From: Shouchella clausii
GTDB lineage: Bacteria; Bacillota; Bacilli; Bacillales; Bacillaceae_D
Assembly (NCBI RefSeq): GCF_002250115.1
Contig: NZ_CP019985.1
Coordinates: 1,054,001 to 1,118,000, forward strand
DNA length: 64,000 bases
Direction of reading: 5' to 3'
In this document: positions 42,488 to 54,547 of the stretch, in pieces
How positions within the stretch are numbered: position 1 is the stretch's first letter
Layout of the letters: each line of letters begins with the position of its first letter
The notes under the pieces: model-generated
What the model saw: the letters and a program-made list of their open reading frames with translations, nothing else
What the model was told of the DNA's origin: nothing
Database searches by the model: none
Position numbers and translations under genes: made by a program

Positions 42488-43660
42488 CTAGCTAATTTTA
42501 CTCAGAATCACACTGGCTGCTTTGGCAGCACCGCCTGCCTCCCGAAAGCTTTTTGCCAATTTCTGTGCTTCTTTTTTATAGGTAGGATTCACAAGCACTT
42601 CAGCTACTGCTGCCGCTAAATGCTTTGGCTTATTAGAGTTAAGTTTAAATCCTGCGCCTAGCTCTGCAACCCGATCAGCGACCATTCTTTGTTCGCCATG
42701 CTGTGGAAATAAAATCAATGGAACGCCAAAATAGAGGCCCTCACTTGTGCTATTCATTCCACAATGGGTAATAAATACATCTGCTTCCTGTAATACAGAG
42801 ATCTGCTCCACCACGTTTTTTACTGTGAAGTTTTCAGGTATACGACCAAGAGACGAAATATCCGTTTTATCACCAACAGACATCACCACATCATAATCCG
42901 CGTTTGCAAATGCAACAAGGCAGTTTTCGTAAAAATCTTGATTTTGATTGAGTACCGTTCCAAGGGAGATATAGATTGTTTTTCTCCCTCTTATACCATC
43001 CTGTAGTGGCTCCGTTTGCCTTATGGATGGTCCGACAAACGTATAGCGTTCTGAAAAAGTATCCGCCAGAGGCTGAAAATCCTTCGACGTGTACACAATG
43101 GTGTCCGTTTCATTATCATTTTGAATTAAGGACACTACATTCTTTACTCGATAACCGTGATCGTTTAATTGCTTAATCTTTTTGTTTACCCTTCGCATGC
43201 CTACAATCATTCTCCAGATTTCTATGAAGCTCCTCTTCATCAATTTTGCTGTATGTTGATTAAAAGCAAACGAAGTAGTCGAACAAATAGAGGGTATTCC
43301 TAGTTTTTCAGCAAATAATTTCCCCCACATGCACATCGAGTCGTACACAATACAGTCTGGTTGAATTTCTTTTAATTCTTTACAAACCTTTTGATCCAAG
43401 GCCATTGTTGTCTCGGCTGTCATTTCAATCAATGCTGCAAAGTCTTTACCTACTTTACTATCCAGCTCTTTTTGTGAAACTTGAGGTAAAAAATTATCAC
43501 AAGCAATAAATATAGCGCCAGCTTCTTTTATTTTATGTTGAAACTCTAAAAAAGAATAATACCAAACTTGGTGCCCTTTATTTACTAATTCGCTTACCAC
43601 CGGAATAGTGGGGTTCGTGTGGCCATGTGCTGGTATCGAGAAAAAAACGATTTTACTCAT
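42488..43660 (-). CDS. Macrolide-family UDP-glycosyltransferase (MGT/YjiC-like)
   Basis: 390 residues, GT-B fold of family GT1. N-terminal domain opens with IVFFSIPAHGHTNPTIPVV including the H of the acceptor site; the C-terminal donor-binding motif is THCGMNSTSEGLYFGVPLI then FPQHGEQ (about 285-315). Related enzymes glucosylate macrolides, flavonoids and other hydrophobic acceptors, and can inactivate antibiotics. Its ATG overlaps the stop of an XRE-AbrB regulator (ATGA), so the two are coupled. Acceptor unknown. Confidence 0.9.
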   Translation of the reverse strand: MSKIVFFSIPAHGHTNPTIPVVSELVNKGHQVWYYSFLEFQHKIKEAGAIFIACDNFLPQVSQKELDSKVGKDFAALIEMTAETTMALDQKVCKELKEIQPDCIVYDSMCMWGKLFAEKLGIPSICSTTSFAFNQHTAKLMKRSFIEIWRMIVGMRRVNKKIKQLNDHGYRVKNVVSLIQNDNETDTIVYTSKDFQPLADTFSERYTFVGPSIRQTEPLQDGIRGRKTIYISLGTVLNQNQDFYENCLVAFANADYDVVMSVGDKTDISSLGRIPENFTVKNVVEQISVLQEADVFITHCGMNSTSEGLYFGVPLILFPQHGEQRMVADRVAELGAGFKLNSNKPKHLAAAVAEVLVNPTYKKEAQKLAKSFREAGGAAKAASVILSKIS

Positions 43661-44094
43661 TCCGTTTCACCCTTCAGTTCAGCCTTTCGAATCATGTCGG
43701 CAAATTCCAGAAAGCCTTCACTTTTCAAAATAGCGATTCCCTTTGTCGCATCTTCTCCCAAGACAACGAGTTTGTCTCCTGCATGAATTTGATACATTTC
43801 TCGTGCCTGTTTCGGAATCACCATTTGTCCCCGTTCTCCCACCTTCACAACACCAAAAAACTGCTTTCCCTTAGGACGAAGCTGGTTTGCTTCTTCTTCA
43901 CTCATATCTCGGGATAATTGATCAATCGTTACTTGAAATATATCACTAAGCATCTTGCATTTAAAAATATCTGGAAAAGCTTCTTCGCTTTCCCACTTTG
44001 CTACAGTCTGTCGTGAGACATTTACCTTTTCAGCCAATTGTTCCTGACTCAGTTTATGCTTTTTACGTAAAACACGTATATTGATACCAATCAT
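43657..44094 (-). CDS. XRE HTH regulator fused to an AbrB-like domain
   Basis: 145 residues. N-terminal XRE helix-turn-helix (about 1-60: LSQEQLAEKVNVSRQTVAKWE) joined to an AbrB/MazE-type swapped-hairpin domain (about 80-125: GERGQMVIPKQAREMYQIHAGDKLVVLG, seen as RGQMVIPKQAREMYQI). Two DNA-binding modules in one small protein is a known but uncommon combination. It sits first in an operon with the glycosyltransferase and probably controls it. Confidence 0.88.
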   Translation of the reverse strand: MIGINIRVLRKKHKLSQEQLAEKVNVSRQTVAKWESEEAFPDIFKCKMLSDIFQVTIDQLSRDMSEEEANQLRPKGKQFFGVVKVGERGQMVIPKQAREMYQIHAGDKLVVLGEDATKGIAILKSEGFLEFADMIRKAELKGETE

Positions 44095-44290
44095 TTCTTC
44101 CGTCCCCTTCTACCCCAATTTACAGACGATTCAACGTAAAGTCTATCAACTTTGTATAACAGTTGTTGTTAAAATTTGTGGCATATACGTAGCCATGTTC
44201 ATACCCAAGCTATAATGGAACTAGGCGACAAGAAGCATTGAACAAAGACTGCAAGGTAGACACTAGTCTCTACAGCTTGAAAAAGAGAAT
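44095..44290. other. Gap before the XRE-AbrB gene
   Basis: 196 bases without a gene. It holds the promoter region of the XRE-AbrB/glycosyltransferase operon and the tail of the APH-like gene; I could not fix a convincing -35/-10 pair or terminator. Confidence 0.4.
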
Positions 44291-45586
44291 TTATAGCATT
44301 GGCATAGTCAACCACTCCGTGATGTAACCCTCTATTAATTGTTTTTTATCCCAATTGTCGTTAAAAGCAGGAAAGATAAACGTTTGATAAATCGTTAGAT
44401 AATAAACAGGAGCAATGACCTTCAGCCAATTATATTCCTCAATGAGATGGGGCTTAGAATCAAAGCCACTCCATTTTTCCAAATAGTCATTTAACAATGA
44501 CTGAGCAACTTCCTCTGAAAAAAACTGTTCCACTTCTTTTAGGATGACCATTATACTCAGAAACGGGTGTGATAACGTACAATCAGACCAGTCATAAATA
44601 ACCGGTTGGCCGTTTTGCACCATTATATTTCCACCAAAAAAGTCACCATGCTCTAAGGCGAGTGGAATATTCGATTTTTCTATCTTGTCGCATATATTTA
44701 TGATGGTTGGGATACTCGCGTTCAACTTTTGATAGGTCTCCCTCGAAATAGGATGGCTCTCATATAAATCATCGAATGAACACTTTACATACGATTTAAT
44801 TACCTTTGCTACAGGCCTAACTGGACAATTTCGTTTTTTCAATTCGTCAATATGTCGAGTAGATTGCTTTTGCATAACTGCTAACTGTTCAATTGCTTGT
44901 CTCCAGTAAGCGATTTTTCCGGTCTGGCCAAGTAAAGAACCTTGTATTTCTCGCATGATATACCAGTTTTTGTTCGGTTCGACTTGTACAATTTCAGGTA
45001 CGTACAAAGGATAATGTTGAAATAAGTAATCGCTCAATAAAGGTTCATGATTAAATACATCCGGTACTGCTTTAAAATAGTAGTTCTGTGTATCTGAAAT
45101 GATTCGAAACAAAGCCGACCTTTCCCAGCTTCTAATTTGTGCAAATGTTAAAGAACTGTTTGACAAAACATTGGCTGCCCATCTCTCCATTTGGTTTCTC
45201 CATCCTACATGAAACCATGGAATTCCAACTGACCTTTGAGTGTCTATCCAACTTTTCAGTATCGTTTGGTCATCACTATTCAATTTTTTCAAATCACTCG
45301 GTTGTGATAAAGTTAGCCATACGTGATTAGCAAATTGGACGCTTTCTTCTTCCAGAATCTCTACTTCATATATTCGTATATTCTCGAGTTGACGACAGCA
45401 CCTTAGTACAGTCGTTTTCAGCTGAAAATGCTCTTTTACAAATTCATTTATATGTCCTACTATTGCCACATGAGCCAATTCAGGTCGGTAAGAAGGTAGG
45501 GAGAATTCATTTTTGTCATAAGTAAGCATTAATTTATTCTTAAGTTTCGAATATACAATAAGCTTATATACCCAATGGCTACCCAT
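44291..45586 (-). CDS. APH-fold phosphotransferase
   Basis: 431 residues, longer than ordinary aminoglycoside phosphotransferases because of about 130 extra N-terminal residues without recognised domain. The C-terminal part has the Brenner motif LEHGDFFGGNIMV (catalytic D, metal N; about 308-320) and metal-binding YDWSD. Could be a small-molecule kinase (choline, homoserine, antibiotic or sugar); nothing points specifically to resistance. ATG 45586 is chosen because AAAGGTGAG precedes it; a GTG at 45595 lies within that site. Confidence 0.8.
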   Translation of the reverse strand: MGSHWVYKLIVYSKLKNKLMLTYDKNEFSLPSYRPELAHVAIVGHINEFVKEHFQLKTTVLRCCRQLENIRIYEVEILEEESVQFANHVWLTLSQPSDLKKLNSDDQTILKSWIDTQRSVGIPWFHVGWRNQMERWAANVLSNSSLTFAQIRSWERSALFRIISDTQNYYFKAVPDVFNHEPLLSDYLFQHYPLYVPEIVQVEPNKNWYIMREIQGSLLGQTGKIAYWRQAIEQLAVMQKQSTRHIDELKKRNCPVRPVAKVIKSYVKCSFDDLYESHPISRETYQKLNASIPTIINICDKIEKSNIPLALEHGDFFGGNIMVQNGQPVIYDWSDCTLSHPFLSIMVILKEVEQFFSEEVAQSLLNDYLEKWSGFDSKPHLIEEYNWLKVIAPVYYLTIYQTFIFPAFNDNWDKKQLIEGYITEWLTMPML

Positions 45587-45595
45587 AACTCTCAC

Positions 45596-46016
45596 CTTTT
45601 CACATGAGTCATCGCTCTAAATTATGCCATTCTATGCTTTATGCCTAGTTAGCGAAAACGCGTCCCGATTAAAAGGAAGGGGGACTGGGCTGTAGAAACT
45701 GAAACATAGAGATGGGGAACCTCTCCTCAATTGGATGTTATGCGAATCAAACTTAAATGAGTGCTGCATAGAGGGTTCCTGTATAATCACATTAACACAT
45801 TCAGCAAGCCTATTGTATTACAGGATTTCCATGATATCCTAAAAAGGAATGCTTAACTACTAACGTTATCTTCTTTTTCTAGACAGAGATACAATTCTAT
45901 CTTAGCAACAATGTGGACGAGAGCTTCTGTCCTTACAAAGTCAGGTGGTGCTTACGATGTTACAACGAACACTTGGACTTAATTGCATTAATACGAATGG
46001 GGAAGGAGCTAACTAA
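45596..46016. other. Gap before a small membrane protein gene
   Basis: About 420 bases without a supported gene on either strand. Contains the promoter regions of the APH-like gene (minus) and of the small gene at 46017 (plus); I cannot place clear promoter boxes. Confidence 0.4.
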
Positions 46017-46127
46017 ATGCCTTGGAATACAATGATGTTGTTTGGTACGTTCATAGCGGTTCCTTTAATTATTGTCATCATTGTTGTAACTATTTATAAA
46101 GGAGCTAAGAAAAAGGAATCGAATTAA
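46017..46127 (+). CDS. 36-residue single-pass membrane protein
   Basis: Small gene well supported by its signals: AAGGAG (46003-46008) lies 8 bases before the ATG, and a good terminator follows 14 bases after the TAA. The protein begins MPWNTMMLFGTF, has one hydrophobic segment (about residues 8-27, IAVPLIIVIIVVTIY) and ends in a lysine-rich tail KGAKKKESN. I do not recognise the family. Size and shape resemble small membrane regulators or type I toxins, but no antisense RNA was identified. Confidence 0.75.
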   Translation: MPWNTMMLFGTFIAVPLIIVIIVVTIYKGAKKKESN

Positions 46128-46140
46128 CGAAGTAACGAAT

Positions 46141-46169
46141 AGAAGCGGCTATATGCTGCTTCTATTTTT
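46141..46169 (+). terminator. Terminator of the small membrane protein gene
   Basis: AGAAGCGGC (46141-46149) pairs with GCTGCTTCT (46155-46163), then ATTTTTG. Confidence 0.8.
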
Positions 46170-46240
46170 GCGGCAATGTAGGTGTTGTTCATGCTAAGCG
46201 ATTTATATCAAAAGGTAGAGTGATCAGTCAAAATACCGAT

Positions 46241-47251
46241 CTACACCATCATTAAAAGATCATTTGCCAGATTGCCAAATTGCCTCACATCGCTTAAATA
46301 ATCGTATCCGCGCGGATTGCTTAACTGATTATACATTCTTACTACCACTGCATTGTATTTCGGGACTACTAAACAAGCGCACCCGGTAATGCCAAGTATT
46401 TGATAAGAACAACTTGGTAAGCGTTCCCCTATTTGATTTAGAGGGGTGTCACTTTGTAACCACCATATAAAACCATTTCGTGGTAGATGAGCAGGAACGG
46501 TATTAGGAGTTTGAAGTGTTGTTATTCGTTCAAACACGCTTTTCGGTAACACTTGTTTGCCGCCTAAACAGCCTTTTGTGAGATGGATATATCCCCACAT
46601 CGCCAAGTCGCGTGCGCTAATGAATAAATTGCTCTGGTCTCCTTCATCACTACTATTTGGTCCAACCCACGTATCTTTATCCTTATAGTAATTGTAAATA
46701 AGGTTTTCATGATACTCGGTTCTCCAACCTGTTTCTATAAGTTGAAAAACATCAAATACGTTATTTCTCATAAAAGTGCTCAAATGTTGGCCTGACAAAT
46801 GATGAACAAGTTTAATAAGCATACTGATACCAGGACTTCTGTACGCCCAGTTTGCACCAGCTGGGAATTCCCTTACAAACCTACCTCGTTCCTCCATTAA
46901 TCCGTGGGTATGTGTAAGTAGATGGCGCAAGGTTACCCCATTTGCAATCTTTTTATATTCGTGTAGATATGTCCCAATTTCGTCATTAATGCTCCTAATT
47001 CGTCCTTGCTCAATTAACAAACTTATCGCTAGAGCGAGATATGTTTTACGGATTGAACCAACGTTAAATTGGGTTTTTTCATCCACGGGGCGTGAATTTT
47101 CAGGATAATCATGCCTACCTGAATACCACTCATTTACGATGCTATTATCTTTTATAATGTATGTTGCTGCTGCTGTTGCCCCGACCGTCAATTGGATTTT
47201 ATACACATAATCATTAAGAGTTTGGAAATGGTTGTTTTCTATTCGTTTCAT
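46241..47251 (-). CDS. Serine hydrolase of the class C beta-lactamase family
   Basis: 336 residues, beta-lactamase/PBP4*-like fold. Nucleophile motif SIRK in NVGSIRKTYLAL (about 65-76), second motif Y in ANWAYRSPG where YxN reads YRS, and the family marker LLTHTHGL (about 110). No signal peptide, so it is probably cytoplasmic and an esterase or peptidase rather than an antibiotic-destroying enzyme. It starts 3 bases after the proline dehydrogenase stop and belongs to the same operon. Confidence 0.82.
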   Translation of the reverse strand: MKRIENNHFQTLNDYVYKIQLTVGATAAATYIIKDNSIVNEWYSGRHDYPENSRPVDEKTQFNVGSIRKTYLALAISLLIEQGRIRSINDEIGTYLHEYKKIANGVTLRHLLTHTHGLMEERGRFVREFPAGANWAYRSPGISMLIKLVHHLSGQHLSTFMRNNVFDVFQLIETGWRTEYHENLIYNYYKDKDTWVGPNSSDEGDQSNLFISARDLAMWGYIHLTKGCLGGKQVLPKSVFERITTLQTPNTVPAHLPRNGFIWWLQSDTPLNQIGERLPSCSYQILGITGCACLVVPKYNAVVVRMYNQLSNPRGYDYLSDVRQFGNLANDLLMMV

Positions 47252-47254
47252 GTC

Positions 47255-48226
47255 CTATTCCCCGACAGTATGTTGTCCAATCACATCTGAAAGGAACGTA
47301 TAAATATTTGGAGGGTATTCAGCAATACGATGAACGACATACAAATACCACTCGCTACCATATGTTACATACACTTTAGCCTGAATGCCATCCTCTTTTA
47401 AAGATCTTAATAAGTCAGGTCGTACACCATCCAACATCTCTACTTCAACATTTGGCCTGTAAAGAAGCCCTTTCGCTTTTAATTCCGTCAATAGATTTTC
47501 ATCATGTGTTGCAATAGATAATGGTTGATTCCGCTCTACACACATAGATACAAATTCTATATACCGTTTATTTAATTCTTCCGATCTTGGAATATAGATG
47601 CCTTCAGGCTCTTGATAGGCGCCCTTTACTAAACGGATTCTACCTGGGGTCTTCAATAGATCGTTTAGGTCAATCAATGAACGTTCCAAATGAACTTGTA
47701 AGGTTATTCCAACATTTGAGAACGATTTTGCTATCCGTTTGTATAGTGATAAAATGGTATCTGTTTTTTGCGATTCTTCCATACTTATCATTAGTTGAAT
47801 ATTATGTTTTTGTGCTACTTTTGCTAATTCTTTTAAATTCGTAAATGCGACTGAATCAGAAATCATCATTCCAATATGGGAAAGATCAAATGATACGGTA
47901 GCCTTCCTTAGCTTATGCCCAAGATCTTTGATTAGTTCTATGAATTCATTTTTGGCATGAATACATTCTTCTTCAGAAGTTGTATTTTCGCCAATAAACT
48001 CTAGTGAAACCTGGTATCCTTTGTTATATAGCTTTATAACACGTTCTATCCCTTCCCTGCGTGTCTCCCCAGCTACAAATCGGTTCGCACCTTTCATTAA
48101 AATCGGAAAAAGCTCTTTGGAATTTTGAATATATGCTTTGAGTTCATGATTTCTAGCAATCGATTTTAAAGCTTTAGAAAAGCGAGCTTCTTCATTAATC
48201 ATAAGATCATCATATCCCCATTTCAT
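47255..48226 (-). CDS. Proline dehydrogenase
   Basis: 323 residues, TIM-barrel FAD enzyme oxidising proline to pyrroline-5-carboxylate. Conserved parts: IRLVKGAYQEPEG (about 208-220), IATHDENLL, EMLDGVRPDLL, and the signature YGSEWYLYVVHRIAEYPPN (about 288-306). The start is uncertain: ATG 48226 lacks a good site, while ATG 48202 has GGGGAT about 11 bases before it. The partner P5C dehydrogenase is not adjacent. The serine hydrolase gene follows directly. Regulation may come from the AraC gene upstream. Confidence 0.9.
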   Translation of the reverse strand: MKWGYDDLMINEEARFSKALKSIARNHELKAYIQNSKELFPILMKGANRFVAGETRREGIERVIKLYNKGYQVSLEFIGENTTSEEECIHAKNEFIELIKDLGHKLRKATVSFDLSHIGMMISDSVAFTNLKELAKVAQKHNIQLMISMEESQKTDTILSLYKRIAKSFSNVGITLQVHLERSLIDLNDLLKTPGRIRLVKGAYQEPEGIYIPRSEELNKRYIEFVSMCVERNQPLSIATHDENLLTELKAKGLLYRPNVEVEMLDGVRPDLLRSLKEDGIQAKVYVTYGSEWYLYVVHRIAEYPPNIYTFLSDVIGQHTVGE

Positions 48227-48256
48227 TTAGAATGAAAACTTCCATACGGAAGCTAT

Positions 48257-49078
48257 TTACGATTCTCCGATAAAAATATCCCTGTATTGCCCAGGCGTCA
48301 ATCCAATAAATTCCATAAAAAACTTACTAAAGTGACTTTGGTCTACAAAACCTGTCTCGATTGCTGCATCAAGTGGTTTTATACCCTTTTCCAACCGTTT
48401 CTTCGCTTCACTAATACGTACGGTTTGTAAGTAACGATATGGAGTAATCCCCCGAATTCGCGTAAATGAGCGTAATAAAGAATATTTGTTCATGTTCGCT
48501 ATCTTTGCTAAATTGTCTAACGTAATTTGTTCTGCATAATGTGCTTCTAGGTAGTGACAGACATGTTCAATTTCTTGTTTAATCGCTATCGGTTCAGTAT
48601 CTGTGTTCGCTTCGGTATATTCTTCAATAAGCTGTTGAATAAAGAAATAAAACGTTTCTTCTTTCTCCAAATCTGAGACTTCGTCCATAATCATCTGGTG
48701 AAGATGATGTAATAATTGAGCTTGTCCACTACGATGAGCCACCGGAGAAGAAAAGAAAGGAAGATAATCTTGCCCTGTAATCTCTTTTGCGACTTTTCGC
48801 ATAATTTCAGGCTTAATATTCAAACAGCGATAATCTAATGTCTGGTTGTCAACGGATTCACAGGCATGATTGTCCATGGGGTTAAAAAAGATAACATCAC
48901 CTGTGCCTATTAGATAGTCTTTGTTTTTACAAGATAACCGTCTTTGCCCACTCTCTATATAGCCAATTACATAATATTCATGGAAGTGGTTCGGAAACTT
49001 TTGCATGATTCCTTCAAAACGGTATGCTTCTATTTGTAATTCATGATCAAACCGTACTGTTCTTTCCTCTCGTCCCAC
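48257..49078 (-). CDS. AraC-family regulator with cupin sensor
   Basis: 273 residues. N-terminal cupin (about 15-90; NHFHEYYVIGYIESGQR with metal-type histidines) and C-terminal double HTH (about 165-270; ITLDNLAKIANMNKYSLLRSF and GFVDQSHFSKFF, then PGQYR). It precedes proline dehydrogenase by 30 bases on the same strand and probably activates that operon, its ligand being possibly proline or a related amino acid. Confidence 0.88.
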   Translation of the reverse strand: MGREERTVRFDHELQIEAYRFEGIMQKFPNHFHEYYVIGYIESGQRRLSCKNKDYLIGTGDVIFFNPMDNHACESVDNQTLDYRCLNIKPEIMRKVAKEITGQDYLPFFSSPVAHRSGQAQLLHHLHQMIMDEVSDLEKEETFYFFIQQLIEEYTEANTDTEPIAIKQEIEHVCHYLEAHYAEQITLDNLAKIANMNKYSLLRSFTRIRGITPYRYLQTVRISEAKKRLEKGIKPLDAAIETGFVDQSHFSKFFMEFIGLTPGQYRDIFIGES

Positions 49079-49473
49079 CGAACAACCTCCTTTTGATTGC
49101 TAATACTGAGTGTAACACATTTGGGTAAAGCGCTCTTGTAAGATATTGACTAAAAAAGCTGGTAGAATAATATAAAGATCATATACCATTTGTTTTATTA
49201 TCTCGATGAATCCATAAATTCTTTTACCCTGTTTTTCTCCAATGCCTCAATCCTGCGGATGATGGAAGCCAGTTGTCCATCTTATAGTACAAGTGATAAT
49301 TTCGGTTTTATTGTCGTCTCTGCCCTAGGACCAGTAAATGGGCTGCTCGAACATAAGAATGATCAATGGAGCCGAATATATGATTAGAACTAAATCAATG
49401 TGACGAGATGTAAGACATCCCACAACTATGTAAAGGCACTTCCCCATCTATCGGTACTCTGCCTTGTTCCATG
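49079..49473. other. Gap with a possible gene remnant
   Basis: No supported gene. On the plus strand a frame from about 49190 to 49384 ends in VSALGPVNGLLEHKNDQWS and looks protein-like, but starts without ribosome binding site and is too short; likely a decayed gene. A TTGACT (49147) followed by AATAAT-type boxes may be an old promoter in front of it. Confidence 0.3.
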
Positions 49474-49511
49474 AAAATACCCCTTCAGATCATCAAATCA
49501 AAAGGGGTACA
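49474..49511 (-). terminator. Terminator of the predicted apiosyl-glucoside operon
   Basis: AAGGGGTA and TACCCCTT arms (49509-49502 and 49485-49478 on the minus strand), then TTTTC. About 80 bases after the last gene. Confidence 0.75.
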
Positions 49512-49591
49512 AAACGTTTGGTACGTCATATCGTTAGCTCTTTTTTACTTCTTTGATAGGGTTTTACACACTATCTACTTGCGAATAAACT

Positions 49592-51545
<1,954 letters not shown>

Positions 51546-51565
51546 TTTCTTCCCTTCCTAAATCA

Positions 51566-52855
51566 TTAATCAAATCTTTTTTCACCAATTATGAGAACAT
51601 CTGAGTCGAACATATGCATATCAATAATTGTTCGATTCTCTTCATATGACACATCGGCTTCTCCAAAACGTCTTTGTTCTAAATCTATGATCGTGAATTC
51701 ATAATCTTCAAGAAGCTTGTCTAGCTTTAAAACTGTGTTAACAGGAACATAAATGGCAATTTTAGTTGAATCACTGTTACTCGCAACTCTAATTTCTTCT
51801 GTGTTTTTTAAGACGATATCCAGCGGTTGCAAGTCATAAAGATCATATAGTTTAAATACCTTCTTAGCGAAAGCATAATCCCAGGCACCTTCAAACTTTA
51901 ATGCATCCTTCCAATCATAAGGTCTATCAAAAGCTTCGCCAATTAGTCCGAACCCTTTCCCCTTCTTATGCCAACTCCATATGCCGTGAGCCCCATAGGT
52001 AATACCTGCACTAGCACCAGATAATAAACTTTGCCATGCAGCTTTTCTGACATCAAACTGATTAAATCGTCCATATAAATTCCTGCTATAACCCATTTTT
52101 TCATAACAAGGCTCTGAATTAAGGGAAGGTCTTCTGACCGGCTTGTTGCTAAACCCTTCTGCAAGTTTGTACGTCATATTTTGGAATTGAGCGTTGTGCC
52201 CGGATTGAAACATATAAAAGTCTAATTTGTCACTATATAAAAACGCATCGGGTATTTCCTGCAATCTCCCTCTGATATGCAAAGTCGTTAGACAATGAGG
52301 GCTTAATCGCTTGATTGTGTTTAAAGCTAACGAGTAATATTCAATGGTCCGATCTGTTGGAAAATCAGTATCTCCACTTACCAAATAAATAGGATCATAT
52401 TTAGAAAATCTACCATCAATATACTTTATATAATCCTCAACTAATTCCAGAGGCATATTATTTACATCACTAATCTCAGATCCCCATGTATCTGGAACAT
52501 AGTTACACCACAATAGTACGAGTGCTGGTACAAACCCTTTTTCTACCGCCATTGCAACCATCTTTTCAGCACGTTCAAAGTAAGTATCATTTCTCTTGTA
52601 AAAGTTGAAGGAACCGTCATCCTTGTATTCAAACGGTTTGATATTCAAAGACGTTTCACTAGCATCCCATTGTTGGAGAATGTTGATTTGAAGAACATTA
52701 AAGCCTTGGATCTTTCTATAATTAAGGTAATCTTCCCATTCCTCCAAAGTCGTATTGGTAAATGCACTCCACACCGTGTCAGCTAAGAAAAAGAATTTGT
52801 CCCCTTTTTCCGTTTCTAAATGTCGTTTGTTTTTTGAAACTGTTAATTTTGTCAA
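51566..52855 (-). CDS. DUF4038/GH140-like (apiosidase-like) glycoside hydrolase
   Basis: 430 residues. N-terminal FFFLADTVWSAFTNTTLEEW and the barrel features WCNYVPDTWG, YLVSGDTDFP, SEPCYEKMGY and GAHGIWSWHKKG are the pattern of the DUF4038/apiosidase-like family, whose known members (GH140) cut terminal apiose from rhamnogalacturonan II. No signal peptide, so it acts inside the cell, unlike the Bacteroides enzymes. TTG 52855 is the best start (GGGAGGG six bases before); no ATG in frame fits. Its place between the PTS genes and beside an apiose-type sugar pathway suggests it splits apiose from an imported phosphorylated glycoside. Activity is inferred. Confidence 0.75.
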   Translation of the reverse strand: MTKLTVSKNKRHLETEKGDKFFFLADTVWSAFTNTTLEEWEDYLNYRKIQGFNVLQINILQQWDASETSLNIKPFEYKDDGSFNFYKRNDTYFERAEKMVAMAVEKGFVPALVLLWCNYVPDTWGSEISDVNNMPLELVEDYIKYIDGRFSKYDPIYLVSGDTDFPTDRTIEYYSLALNTIKRLSPHCLTTLHIRGRLQEIPDAFLYSDKLDFYMFQSGHNAQFQNMTYKLAEGFSNKPVRRPSLNSEPCYEKMGYSRNLYGRFNQFDVRKAAWQSLLSGASAGITYGAHGIWSWHKKGKGFGLIGEAFDRPYDWKDALKFEGAWDYAFAKKVFKLYDLYDLQPLDIVLKNTEEIRVASNSDSTKIAIYVPVNTVLKLDKLLEDYEFTIIDLEQRRFGEADVSYEENRTIIDMHMFDSDVLIIGEKRFD

Positions 52856-52976
52856 ATCATTCCCTCCCAATTCAAAGAGAAGAGAAAATAGTGTGTCATC
52901 AACTATTCTCCCTCAAATAGTGTTCCTTAAAGATAGGATATCACCGAAAACAAATTAAGTTGTTGTCTTCATTGTG

Positions 52977-54485
<1,509 letters not shown>

Positions 54486-54547
54486 CTATACACCTACAAG
54501 GTTAAGTCGTCGCTCACCCCCTTTGGTATCGGAGTTAACAGAACCAT

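Noticed and set aside
44291-45586. Calling the APH-fold protein an aminoglycoside resistance enzyme
   Set aside because: The kinase motif is general; the extra N-terminal part and lack of resistance context do not support a specific drug.
46241-47251. Calling the serine hydrolase a beta-lactamase
   Set aside because: No signal peptide, altered YxN motif and a metabolic operon context; only the fold is shared.
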